From a virus, in IMG/VR virus record IMGVR_UViG_3300035661_000365, positions 1-21,018 of that record: a DNA stretch of 21,018 nucleotides, one strand, 5' to 3'. Position 1 is the stretch's first letter; every line of letters begins with the position of its first letter. Under the pieces are notes generated by a model. The model was not told the origin of the DNA. It worked only from the letters and a program-made list of their open reading frames with translations, and ran no database searches. Position numbers and translations under genes: made by a program. Of the stretch, positions 6,981 through 14,195 are shown one piece after another.

Positions 6981-7136
6981 TTATAATTTTAGACAAACTG
7001 TTTTAGTGTTTTGTTGTCGGGATTTAACTGTATCTGCAGCAATTGCACAAGATAGCTCTGATGTAAACCCTGAGATTGACTGAGTATGTGTTTGTGTACC
7101 ATCACCAGACATAAACATAATAAACAATACCCACAT
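6981..7136 (-). CDS. 51-residue phage protein with a hydrophobic N-terminus
   Basis: The ATG at 7136 is preceded by AAGGAGAACGTT, a strong ribosome-binding site, and the frame ends at TAA 6981-6983. The product begins MWVLFIMFMSGDG, is Ser/Thr-rich in the middle, and ends TVCLKL, with a pair of Cys 18 residues apart. Small secreted or membrane-tethered proteins of this kind, with a short hydrophobic start and a conserved Cys pair, are common in T4-like genomes and have no known function. A promoter lies 37 bases upstream and the dNMP kinase gene starts 12 bases downstream. A longer frame covers the same bases but runs through the promoter and lacks a ribosome-binding site. Confidence 0.72.
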   Translation of the reverse strand: MWVLFIMFMSGDGTQTHTQSISGFTSELSCAIAADTVKSRQQNTKTVCLKL

Positions 7137-7172
7137 AACGTTCTCCTTGTTGTTTGTTCAATTGTTGAGTTT

Positions 7173-7201
7173 ATTATAACACAATAGACCCAACATGTAA
7201 A
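7173..7201 (-). promoter_or_regulatory. T4-early-like promoter before the 51-residue gene and kinases
   Basis: TTTACA (7201-7196) and TATAAT (7178-7173) on the minus strand, 17 bases apart, with an extended -10 (TGTTATAAT). It can drive the 51-residue gene, both kinases and the genes down to DHFR. Confidence 0.85.
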
Positions 7202-7208
7202 TATATTT

Positions 7209-7325
7209 TTACTTTTTTGTATTATTTTCGAACATTTTGATAAAAAGTAATCGTAGTTCATCTACAAGTGCTAATGCTTTACGTTGTAATTCATCAATAG
7301 TCATTTCTTTCAAGTCTTTATTCAT
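7209..7325 (-). CDS. 38-residue protein coupled to the dCMP enzyme
   Basis: The ATG at 7325 overlaps the TGA of the upstream enzyme gene (ATGA), and the frame ends TAA at 7209-7211, just before the next promoter. The product starts MNKDLKEMTIDELQRKALAL and continues as one charged amphipathic helix ending in Lys. No function is known to me. Stop-start overlap and helix-like composition make a real gene likely; it may be a small accessory or regulatory peptide made with the enzyme. Confidence 0.6.
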   Translation of the reverse strand: MNKDLKEMTIDELQRKALALVDELRLLFIKMFENNTKK

Positions 7326-8179
7326 ACTGCCATCTCCACCCCACTAATTAATGCAGGACCTTTAACCCAATTGTTTATTTGAACATCCGCCCATTCTAAG
7401 CTAAGAATATCTTCTACAGAATTTAGTTCTTTATTAATTGTTACAGTAGGGCAGTTCATCTCACTCACATCTTGTTCAACAATCATTTCTGCTAATTCAA
7501 TCTGATTTGCATAGATATGAGTATTTGTAAAGGTCATTAAAATGTCACCAGTTTTATAACCTAGTGTATCGGCAAATGTTTTTAACCAAAAATATGAAAA
7601 TGCCAAGTCATACGGTACACCAAATACAATATCAGCGCTTCGTCCATGTACATATAAATGTAGTGTTCCATCTTGATACATGAATTCATATAAATGGAAG
7701 CATGGTTCCAATGCCATTTCACTCAGCTCATTTGGATTCCAGATTGACACAACATGGCGACGAGATGTTGGATTGTTTTTGAGTGAATTGAAAACATTTT
7801 GTACTTGGTCTGTTTTACCTCCAAAGTTTCTATATTGATAACCATAGGCTTTGCCAATATTATTTTCGGGTACATTGGTTAGACCGCGGGAATCTAAAAA
7901 TTCACGAGTAGAATTACCATCCCAAATATGGATATTCTTTTTCTGTAGTACAGTAGCATCAGTGCTACCAGACATCATCCATCTGAATTCTTCAAATGCG
8001 ATACGAGGAGCTAATGTTCGGCATTGTAATAATGGTGCATACTTATTATTGGTAGAGAATTTAATCATTTTACCGAATAATTGTTTGGACATACCAATAG
8101 ATGTTCTATCAGGTTGGAATGTACCAAAATCCAGAATCTCTTTTACTAAATTCTGATAAGCAAAGTCTACTTTAATCAT
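7322..8179 (-). CDS. Thymidylate-synthase-fold enzyme with dCMP signature (dCMP hydroxymethylase or methylase candidate)
   Basis: This 285-residue enzyme has the thymidylate synthase fold and catalytic set: Arg25, Glu63/Glu64, Tyr112, catalytic Cys160 (MALEPC), Arg140-Arg141, Arg180-Ser181, Asp183 and the His221/Tyr223 pair (THIY). The residue that tells uracil from cytosine, Asn177 in E. coli, is Asp191 here (FGVPYDLAF against LGLPFNIAS). T4 dCMP hydroxymethylase also has Asp at this place, and changing the Asn to Asp in thymidylate synthase moves activity to dCMP. The His after the catalytic Cys is Phe161. I therefore infer a dCMP hydroxymethylase or methylase using methylene-tetrahydrofolate, working with gp56, DHFR and the dNMP kinase. 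A segment at 88-107 (TREFLDSRGL) resembles an insertion of eukaryotic thymidylate synthases. AAAAGGAAC supports the start. Confidence 0.85.
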   Translation of the reverse strand: MIKVDFAYQNLVKEILDFGTFQPDRTSIGMSKQLFGKMIKFSTNNKYAPLLQCRTLAPRIAFEEFRWMMSGSTDATVLQKKNIHIWDGNSTREFLDSRGLTNVPENNIGKAYGYQYRNFGGKTDQVQNVFNSLKNNPTSRRHVVSIWNPNELSEMALEPCFHLYEFMYQDGTLHLYVHGRSADIVFGVPYDLAFSYFWLKTFADTLGYKTGDILMTFTNTHIYANQIELAEMIVEQDVSEMNCPTVTINKELNSVEDILSLEWADVQINNWVKGPALISGVEMAV

Positions 8180-8198
8180 ATTTGTTCCTTTTGTTAAT

Positions 8199-8242
8199 AA
8201 TACTTTACATTATATCAAATTTGTATAAAACTGTAAAGTATT
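8199..8242. repeat. 11-bp perfect inverted repeat across a promoter
   Basis: AATACTTTACA (8199-8209) and TGTAAAGTATT (8232-8242) are exact reverse complements with 22 bases between. The right arm contains the -35 box; the left arm begins inside the -10 and runs downstream. It could be an operator, or in RNA a hairpin ending the RNA ligase transcript. Confidence 0.6.
8209..8237 (-). promoter_or_regulatory. T4-early-like promoter before the dCMP enzyme
   Basis: TTTACA (8237-8232) and TATAAT (8214-8209) on the minus strand, 17 bases apart, extended -10 (TGATATAAT), about 30 bases before the ATG. Confidence 0.85.
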
Positions 8243-9298
8243 TTATACAGCGTTATATACCTCAAAGAAACAGGCACGTACAATATTAGCAATTAACCCA
8301 TTAAGTTCTTTAATAGTCAATCCAGCATTGTTAATTGTAACAAACTCTTCTTTAACAATATCACTAATTACCCATTTAATAACAGATCCAAGTTGTTCAA
8401 TTTTTACTTGACCCCCATTTAATGTATTGCATACTTCTTGAATACCTTGTTTAACTCTCCAATCCGGAGTAACTGTTAATGCGATATTAATTTTCAATTG
8501 TTCATGACGTAGTTGTTCTTCATCTTGACCAGATGCTTTTAGTTTAGAACGACGATCACCTTTTGAATTAGAATGCTTTTCACCTTTTGATTTGAATTTA
8601 ACTTGAGTACCATTAATTTCACCGGTAAAAACAATACCTTCGCCAATACCATGTACACCAAAATGTTTACCAACAGGACACTCATCTTCAACACTCACCG
8701 TCATCTCTGTTATTTTATCCAGCGCAGGTGCTGGGTTATTAAAATCAATCTCAATGTCATATGATTCAAATTGATTAATATTAAAGCAACGAATGGCTTC
8801 ATCTTTTAATTCTGAATGATTATATACGGTATAACCGTCTTCTTCATTATATGTTTTTACTTCAAAAACAACAAACATTTTGTTCAATTGATTTAGTGCA
8901 ACTCCAGACTGAATTGAACCACCGCACCATTCACCATATACACAAATAGTATTAGATGTTAAATCAATATTATTAGCAATAGCAAATTCATTAATCATTG
9001 TGGTATACTTATCAATATTTGATGTGACATACCAGGCAAATCCAGCATTATCAGATTCTGGTGTAATAATACGTTCGCGAGACTGAATCCATAGACCATC
9101 TACTTGATTGTAACAAATAGAGGCATTTGTTCCGTGTAACTTTACAGTACCATGGAATTTTAGTGTTGGTAATGGAATCGTGTTATCAAAAATAGGATTA
9201 CCATCCTCATCTTTACCAACATACCGGGTACGTTCTTGTACCATTTTGTTTAGTTGTGTAAAATTGACAATAGATGGAAACTTTAACAGTGTTTTCAT
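8243..9298 (-). CDS. rnlB: RNA ligase 2-family (Rnl2-type) RNA ligase
   Basis: This is an ATP-dependent nucleic-acid ligase of 351 residues that seals nicks in RNA through an enzyme-AMP intermediate. The nucleotidyltransferase motifs appear in order: motif I KLHGTN with Lys53 as the nucleophile, YGEWCGGSIQ (121-130), motif III FVVFEVK (142-148), motif IV EGIVF (220-224) and motif V VKFKSKG (233-239). A C-terminal helical domain of about 100 residues follows, as in T4 Rnl2 (334 residues). Such enzymes repair tRNA or other RNA broken by host defences; the phage tRNA genes in this window make that plausible but do not prove it. The ribosome-binding site is weak (AGAG). It has its own promoter and follows nrdA across a hairpin. 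Confidence 0.88.
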   Translation of the reverse strand: MKTLLKFPSIVNFTQLNKMVQERTRYVGKDEDGNPIFDNTIPLPTLKFHGTVKLHGTNASICYNQVDGLWIQSRERIITPESDNAGFAWYVTSNIDKYTTMINEFAIANNIDLTSNTICVYGEWCGGSIQSGVALNQLNKMFVVFEVKTYNEEDGYTVYNHSELKDEAIRCFNINQFESYDIEIDFNNPAPALDKITEMTVSVEDECPVGKHFGVHGIGEGIVFTGEINGTQVKFKSKGEKHSNSKGDRRSKLKASGQDEEQLRHEQLKINIALTVTPDWRVKQGIQEVCNTLNGGQVKIEQLGSVIKWVISDIVKEEFVTINNAGLTIKELNGLIANIVRACFFEVYNAV

Positions 9299-9332
9299 AT
9301 ACGTTGTTCTCTATATTGATTATCATATAGCT

Positions 9333-9361
9333 ATTATATCAAATAAGTTGGTAGATGTAAA
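9333..9361 (-). promoter_or_regulatory. T4-early-like promoter before the RNA ligase
   Basis: TTTACA (9361-9356) and TATAAT (9338-9333) on the minus strand, 17 bases apart, extended -10 (TGATATAAT). The rest of 9362-9503 holds no open frame that I can support. Confidence 0.85.
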
Positions 9362-9503
9362 TGGGGTTGCAAGAAAATTATACAATCTCCATAAAGTCTC
9401 TAGAATGAGTTAAAATGTTGGAGATGATAGATCGTATAGGTTAGAGTGTTAGGGTGTAATACGGATGATTATACGATGTATTAGAAGCAGATATAAGTAT
9501 AGA

Positions 9504-9536
9504 CTGCTGAGTATACTATTAAGATATACTCAGCAG
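9504..9536 (-). terminator. Strong hairpin after nrdA, possible terminator
   Basis: CTGCTGAGTATA (9504-9515) and TATACTCAGCAG (9525-9536) form a perfect 12-bp stem with a 9-base loop, 11 bases past the nrdA stop. There is no U-run after it on the minus strand, so it may protect the 3' end or act with Rho rather than being a classic intrinsic terminator. Confidence 0.55.
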
Positions 9537-9547
9537 ACATATATGTT

Positions 9548-11854
9548 TTAAATTTTACAGCTTTCGCAACCAGTTTCATCAACGGTTACGCTTGTTCGTG
9601 TATTTGCATAATATAAACCTTTATGCCCAAGTTTATAACTCAATAGAACATCCTTAATCATCTGACTCATTGGAATTTGACTACCATCGTATGATTCTGG
9701 ATTATAATTCAAGTTGTTGGAAATACCTTGGTCAATATATTTCTGCAATACAGCCATTGTTTTAATATAACCATCATTACTTGGTTGTTCCCAAACATAA
9801 TCATATTTTAGTTTAGGATTCGGTACAATCTGTTTCATGATAGATTCTTTAGAACCTTTAGTTGTAACAACAGAACGTGGTGGCTCAATACCATTGGTAG
9901 AATTGCTGATGATTGCTGATGATTCTGCTGGCATCAATGCAATTAATGTAGAATTACGAATGCCATAGGTTTTCATTTCTGTACGTAAAGATTCCCAATC
10001 CATTTTTGGATTATGCGGAACAATTGTATCAACGAACGGTGTACGATGTTCATGAATAAATGTACCATCACCATAGATTGTATCATCTAGCCATTCGCAT
10101 GGACCTTTGATTTTTGCTAATTCAACTGATGCTTTAACCAAATAGTAATACATTGCTTCCATGTATTCATCAACTAATTCTAAACCTTTACCATATTTTA
10201 GTTTATGTTGTGCTAAGAAGTGAGCAAAGTTGATAATACCAACACCAAGAGTACGGCGAGCTTTTGCTGGAATTTCAGCAGCAACCATTGGATAGTCCTG
10301 GAAACTCAATAGATTATCTAATGCAACAACAATATGTTTACATGGCTCTTCAAAGTCTGATGGTGATTTAATATTACCCCAGTTGATTGCAGCAAGTGTA
10401 CATAGAGCAATTTCACCGAATTCATCAATGAATTCATCACGTTTCATATTATCTAAATCGAATCCAAATTTTTTGACATCATCTGTTTTTAGATTTGATA
10501 ATTTGGTCAATCCAGATGTTGGTAGGTAAATTTCCAAACATAGATTACTAGAATAGATTGTGGATTTCAATGAACTCTGAGCATTCATATTATCAACATG
10601 GGCAATATAGATACGACCAGTACTAATACGTTCTGATAACAATGTGGTTAATAAATCCATTGCATTTACGCGTTTAATTGTTTTCTTACGTGAACGTGAG
10701 TACTTATTATACAATTCTTCGTATAATTCTTGATCATTAAAGAATGCTTCATATAGATCAGGCACTTCATCAAAGTTGAATAAACAATATTCTTCTTTCA
10801 TCATTGCCTTACGGTAAAAGTGACCATTGATTTGAACACCATAGTCCATATTACGAGCACGAGTATCTTCTGATCCTTTATTGTTTTTAAGAACCAATAG
10901 ATCTTCAATTTCATAGTGCATAATAGGATAATAGCAAGTACTAGAGCCAGAACGAATTGCACCTTGTGAACTTGATTTTGTCGCGGCTTCTGTAACCTTG
11001 ATGAAAGGAATCATTCCAGTATGTACAACTTCACCACCACGAATTGATGCACCAACTGGACGCAAACGACCAACATCGATACCAATACCAGCTCGTTTAG
11101 AAGCATAAGAAACAATTGCATTTGTTGTGGCATTAATTGACTCAATTGAATCATCTTGCTTCAATACAACACATGAGCTAAATTGACGGGTAGGAGTACG
11201 AACACCGGCAATAATTGGAGTTGGTAAACTGATTAAAGACTTCGGTCCATTTGATGTTAGATTATAAAAACTAATAATATGTTTCATTCTATCAACAGCA
11301 GGATAGTCCAAATGCAATACCATAGAGATTAGCATATATGCAAACTGAGGTGTCTCTAATAATTTACGAGTTGACCGATTACGCACAAGATATTTTGATT
11401 CAAATTGTTTCATCCCGGCATAACTAAACAGTTCATCATTAGAATGTTTAATGTATTTTTCTAACTGGTTGATTTCATCTTCTGTGAATTTTTCTAAAAT
11501 GATTTTATCATAGAAACCAAGTTCAGTTACTTTAACAATATGGTCATAGAATCGTGGTGCAACATGACCACCCCATACAATTTTACGAATCTTATAGTTC
11601 AATAAACGAGCAGCAACAAATTGATAATTAGGATATGATTCTGATATTAATTCAGCAGCAGTACGAATAGCCGCATCATGAATTTCTGTGGTTGTTATTT
11701 TATTAAAAAACTTTACATTCATTTGCATAGCAATTAATGAAGGTGATACATTATCTAATCCTTCACATGCAAATGATAGAATTTTATTGATCTTGTCATA
11801 ATCAAGTGGCTCGAGTTCTCCATTTGACTTCAATACATGAATTTGTTTTGACAT
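9548..11854 (-). CDS. nrdA: Class Ia ribonucleoside-diphosphate reductase, alpha subunit
   Basis: This is the large subunit that reduces NDPs to dNDPs, making precursors for phage DNA. Its 768 residues compare with 754 in T4 NrdA. Features in order: an N-terminal ATP-cone (about 4-90), Cys228 (FSSCVV) and Cys485 (ALCTLAAINWG) as the active-site redox pair, Asn437-Cys439-Glu441 (NLCLEI) carrying the thiyl radical, the Tyr-Tyr pair in GLYYANTRT for radical transfer, and Cys763/Cys766 in the tail (GCESCKI) that reload the active site. The presence of an ATP-cone suggests dATP/ATP control. The beta subunit (nrdB) is not in this window, although it must exist or be supplied. AGGA lies about 12 bases before the ATG. 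Confidence 0.97.
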   Translation of the reverse strand: MSKQIHVLKSNGELEPLDYDKINKILSFACEGLDNVSPSLIAMQMNVKFFNKITTTEIHDAAIRTAAELISESYPNYQFVAARLLNYKIRKIVWGGHVAPRFYDHIVKVTELGFYDKIILEKFTEDEINQLEKYIKHSNDELFSYAGMKQFESKYLVRNRSTRKLLETPQFAYMLISMVLHLDYPAVDRMKHIISFYNLTSNGPKSLISLPTPIIAGVRTPTRQFSSCVVLKQDDSIESINATTNAIVSYASKRAGIGIDVGRLRPVGASIRGGEVVHTGMIPFIKVTEAATKSSSQGAIRSGSSTCYYPIMHYEIEDLLVLKNNKGSEDTRARNMDYGVQINGHFYRKAMMKEEYCLFNFDEVPDLYEAFFNDQELYEELYNKYSRSRKKTIKRVNAMDLLTTLLSERISTGRIYIAHVDNMNAQSSLKSTIYSSNLCLEIYLPTSGLTKLSNLKTDDVKKFGFDLDNMKRDEFIDEFGEIALCTLAAINWGNIKSPSDFEEPCKHIVVALDNLLSFQDYPMVAAEIPAKARRTLGVGIINFAHFLAQHKLKYGKGLELVDEYMEAMYYYLVKASVELAKIKGPCEWLDDTIYGDGTFIHEHRTPFVDTIVPHNPKMDWESLRTEMKTYGIRNSTLIALMPAESSAIISNSTNGIEPPRSVVTTKGSKESIMKQIVPNPKLKYDYVWEQPSNDGYIKTMAVLQKYIDQGISNNLNYNPESYDGSQIPMSQMIKDVLLSYKLGHKGLYYANTRTSVTVDETGCESCKI

Positions 11855-11860
11855 ATAATA

Positions 11861-12130
11861 TTATTTTCCTAATACAAGTTCGTTTTCGGTTTCATGAATA
11901 ATTTTATAGTTTTGCTCAATAACAAGTAAAACTAATTCATCCATTAATGCAGATTTGAATTCTGATAGTTCTTTGCCATATAGATTATCCTGGAATCTGA
12001 ATGCATTTGAAATGTTGATACACCATTCTGTTTTTCTGAAAAAATTAGTGTCAACATATTCCCAGTCTCTGATTTCTCTAACAAGAATAGAATATGCTAG
12101 CTTTTTGATTTCTGACCAAAACAATGGCAT
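11861..12130 (-). CDS. Hypothetical protein before nrdA
   Basis: This 89-residue protein begins MPLFWSEIKKLAYSIL and is predicted helical, with conserved-looking aromatic residues (Trp5, Trp23, Trp36) and no membrane segment. I do not recognise a family. It ends six bases before the nrdA start and begins after a terminator-like hairpin, so it probably leads the nrdA transcript. No promoter of the TTTACA type is visible upstream. Confidence 0.6.
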   Translation of the reverse strand: MPLFWSEIKKLAYSILVREIRDWEYVDTNFFRKTEWCINISNAFRFQDNLYGKELSEFKSALMDELVLLVIEQNYKIIHETENELVLGK

Positions 12131-12177
12131 AGTTATGATTGTGTTCCGTTATAGAGTATATTGTTGGATTAGACTAT

Positions 12178-12199
12178 AAAGCCACCCTAGAGTGGCCTT
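12178..12199 (-). terminator. Hairpin terminator after the outer-membrane protein
   Basis: On the minus strand AAGGCCAC pairs with GTGGCTTT (one G-U pair) around a six-base loop, starting about 26 bases after the stop of the barrel gene. The U-run is short (TTT then ATAG), so termination may be partial. Confidence 0.6.
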
Positions 12200-12224
12200 A
12201 TTGGATATTGACTGTTATTATATA

Positions 12225-12785
12225 TTAGAAGTCCTGAGTGACTGATAATATTACACCAGTACTACGTTCGTCCAAGTTCTTTTCAAATCCAGCAACTGTT
12301 ACAGATGTTGCTTTAGTCAATTTATAGCTTGCACCAACTGAATATGTCCATGATTCAAACTTAATTTGGCTATCAAAGCTATTACGATAGCGAGCGCCAG
12401 CACCGAATGTTAATTTATCATTAACAGTATATGCAACCTTTGGCTCAATTGAACCGTATGTATAGCTATCAGACTTAGCAGACAACAAACCAAGACTAGC
12501 AGTTGCACCAACAGCAACCGGGCTTGCACCAATAGGGAACATACGAGTAACCTGAGGTTCTACATACGTATACATCTCACCAGTTTTTACATCACGACTT
12601 GATAATAAACGAAGACCTACTTGGTATTGGACTACATCTAAGAATGGGCGAACAAATACAGCAGCAGAATCAGCAGTATTTAGATGATCTTCATAAGCAA
12701 CGCCAAGTTCAACACCAGCAGCATAAGCATTAGATGCAGCAATTAATCCAGTAGCAATAGCAATAGTAGACATTGTTTTTTTCAT
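12225..12785 (-). CDS. Outer-membrane beta-barrel protein with signal peptide
   Basis: The 186-residue protein starts with a clear Sec signal peptide (MKKTMSTIAIATGLIAAS, cut predicted after AYA at 22). The mature part is about 164 residues of alternating Gly, aromatic and hydrophobic residues in amphipathic strands (VGLRLLSSRD, TYVEPQVTRM, VAYTVNDKLTFGAGARYR, YSVGASYKLT) and ends with Phe (GVILSVTQDF), the C-terminal signature recognised by the BAM complex. The length suits an eight-stranded barrel. No family is recognised. A phage-made barrel could block receptors against superinfecting phage, as known for some prophage outer-membrane proteins, or alter the envelope at late times. AAAAGGAAC precedes the ATG and it follows the ClpP-like gene by 29 bases. 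Confidence 0.82.
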   Translation of the reverse strand: MKKTMSTIAIATGLIAASNAYAAGVELGVAYEDHLNTADSAAVFVRPFLDVVQYQVGLRLLSSRDVKTGEMYTYVEPQVTRMFPIGASPVAVGATASLGLLSAKSDSYTYGSIEPKVAYTVNDKLTFGAGARYRNSFDSQIKFESWTYSVGASYKLTKATSVTVAGFEKNLDERSTGVILSVTQDF

Positions 12786-12814
12786 ATTAGAAGTTCCTTT
12801 TAGTTTATTAAAAT

Positions 12815-13594
12815 TTAATCATCAACATCAGATTCGGCATCATCAATAGATTTTATAGATTCGACAGAGTGTATGTAACTGTCTAAATTATTTATATACT
12901 CATCGGTGTACTCAATTGTTACAAATTGATAGACTGAGTTTAGTTCATCGTACATTATAACTTTTTCAACACCTTCATCATCAATATGGTACAATGTAGT
13001 AGTATCCATAATACGGCGTTTAGGTGATTCAAAATCAGATAAGAAGATTGCGAATCCACGATTAACCATATCAGCCGCATCAATCCATACTTCAGAAATA
13101 CGTGAATGGTATTGTTCATCTGGTGTCATGAACTTATCAACCGTGTTGGTATATAAGCGACCATAGATTACTTGTGATACATTTGCTAGTGCAAGATGTT
13201 CTGCAGTTTTACCATAATTACCAAAAGATTCTCGATGAATCATTAATATAGTATATTCATCAATGACTCGAATATCACCGGCAGACCATAAAATAAATCC
13301 AGCAGATGCAACTTCACCAATACCAATTGTTACAACATGACTATACAACTTAAAGATTCTTAAAAGTTCTAAACATGTCATTAAATCTCCACCAGGTGTA
13401 TTAATTGTTACATGTAATACACTATATTTGTTTGCTAGGTACTGAAGTTTTATTAGTTCATCTGAGTATTCAATAACAGGATCAATTTGTCCACGTATAA
13501 AGAGTTCAACTCTATGATATTCAGATACTTCTGATACGACGATGGATTTATTAATAGGAAACATTTGAGTTGGTTGATTGTCATTATCTGACAT
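12815..13594 (-). CDS. ClpP-like serine protease
   Basis: This 259-residue protein has the ClpP/crotonase fold marks: INTPGGD (66-70; Gly68-Gly69 for the oxyanion hole), GEVASAGFILWSAGD with Ser98 as nucleophile, and LMIHRESFGNYG with His120. At the third catalytic position, Asp in ClpP, the best alignment gives Glu168 (SEVWIDAADMVNRGF), so the acid may be replaced. An acidic tail (SIDDAESDVDD) follows an extra C-terminal region of about 60 residues. ClpP-like proteases occur in many phages as head-maturation enzymes or with unknown targets; the T4 prohead protease is a different fold, so I leave the target open. AAAGGAAC supports the start. It is followed closely by the barrel gene. Confidence 0.85.
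   Translation of the reverse strand: MSDNDNQPTQMFPINKSIVVSEVSEYHRVELFIRGQIDPVIEYSDELIKLQYLANKYSVLHVTINTPGGDLMTCLELLRIFKLYSHVVTIGIGEVASAGFILWSAGDIRVIDEYTILMIHRESFGNYGKTAEHLALANVSQVIYGRLYTNTVDKFMTPDEQYHSRISEVWIDAADMVNRGFAIFLSDFESPKRRIMDTTTLYHIDDEGVEKVIMYDELNSVYQFVTIEYTDEYINNLDSYIHSVESIKSIDDAESDVDD
12889..12896 (-). promoter_or_regulatory. Possible T4-type late -10 box inside the ClpP-like gene
   Basis: TATAAATA occurs on the minus strand about 104 bases before the barrel ATG. It lies in coding sequence of an AT-rich genome, so it may be chance. Confidence 0.3.
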
Positions 13595-13634
13595 ATAATG
13601 TGTTCCTTTATATTATATATGATATATTGTAAAA

Positions 13635-13820
13635 TTAATTACCAGACATTTCTTTTAGTTTTAAACATACATTCATTTCTTTTTCACCTGATGCTTTTGC
13701 AAAACACATCGAAACAGGATCTTTAATTTGGCCTATTGTATAATAGTAAAATGATGCACTAATAGAAACGGTAAATGTAATACTTGCAATAATAACTGCA
13801 AGTGAAGTATCACTATTCAT
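13635..13820 (-). CDS. Small single-span membrane protein
   Basis: This 61-residue protein has one N-terminal membrane helix (SLAVIIASITFTVSISASF, about 6-24) followed by YYYTIGQIKD and a C-terminal part with two Cys (MCFAKAS, NVCLKL). The VCLKL end is shared with the 51-residue protein at 6981-7136, so the two may belong to one group of small phage membrane proteins. No function is known. It lies 40 bases before the ClpP-like gene and six bases after the upstream gene. The ribosome-binding site is weak. Confidence 0.65.
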   Translation of the reverse strand: MNSDTSLAVIIASITFTVSISASFYYYTIGQIKDPVSMCFAKASGEKEMNVCLKLKEMSGN

Positions 13821-13826
13821 AATTAT

Positions 13827-14096
13827 TTACCACATTGGACCTTTAATTTGTGTTAATTTTCCATCTTTCAGTACCAGTGTATCATGTGCACGTAATACTA
13901 AATTTTTATGGACTGATTGGTCAGTGAATGTGATCTTTAACAATGGTGCAGCCGAAGCAACTACAACATCATCTGATCCAAATTCATCATAAACCATTGC
14001 TCTGATTTTTTCTAGTGCTAGTTTAGTTGTATCCCAAACAATAGAAGTTTGATCTGATGAATGTTCTGATAATTCAAATTGTCTAAATGTTTTCAT
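13827..14096 (-). CDS. Putative internal head protein with capsid-targeting N-terminus (copy 2)
   Basis: This 89-residue protein begins MKTFRQFELSE, with LSE at 9-11 fitting the (L/I)-x-Glu prohead-protease rule; the mature part would start HSSDQTSIVW. The body has one helix (TTKLALEKIRAMVYDEF) followed by beta-like segments (VVVASAAPLLKITF, LVLRAHDTLVLKDGKL) and no recognised domain. It shares only the N-terminus with the other four members. ATAGGAAC precedes the ATG. No sigma70 box is visible nearby; the gene follows a hairpin-rich spacer and could be read from the promoter at 15405-15433 or the late boxes near the tRNAs. Confidence 0.65.
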   Translation of the reverse strand: MKTFRQFELSEHSSDQTSIVWDTTKLALEKIRAMVYDEFGSDDVVVASAAPLLKITFTDQSVHKNLVLRAHDTLVLKDGKLTQIKGPMW

Positions 14097-14162
14097 TACA
14101 ATATGTTCCTATGTTATTGATTTCTGAGAATTCCGGCTTATCCATGAACACCGTAAAGAGTA

Positions 14163-14191
14163 TCAGTGTAAACTATAGTAGTTTACACTGA
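14163..14191. repeat. 13-bp perfect hairpin
   Basis: TCAGTGTAAACTA (14163-14175) and TAGTTTACACTGA (14179-14191) are exact complements with a three-base loop. It sits between copies 2 and 3 of the head-protein family. It contains a TTTACA but no -10 follows at 17 bases, so it is not a promoter of the local type. Confidence 0.75.
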
Positions 14192-14195
14192 ATGT

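Noticed and set aside
6989-7261. Minus-strand open frame of 90 codons
   Set aside because: It spans a complete promoter and two better small genes that have ribosome-binding sites or stop-start coupling; its Cys-rich translation looks like a frame shadow.
7322-8179. Ordinary thymidylate synthase (T4 td)
   Set aside because: The Asn that reads uracil is replaced by Asp and the His after the catalytic Cys by Phe, so a plain dUMP enzyme is unlikely.
12815-13594. Prohead protease that would cut the capsid-targeting peptides
   Set aside because: It has a ClpP/crotonase fold; the T4-type prohead protease belongs to a different family and is expected near the capsid genes, outside this window.
13605-13633. 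Early promoter before the ClpP-like gene
   Set aside because: A TTTACA and a TATAAT are present but only ten bases apart, unlike the constant 17 of the others.
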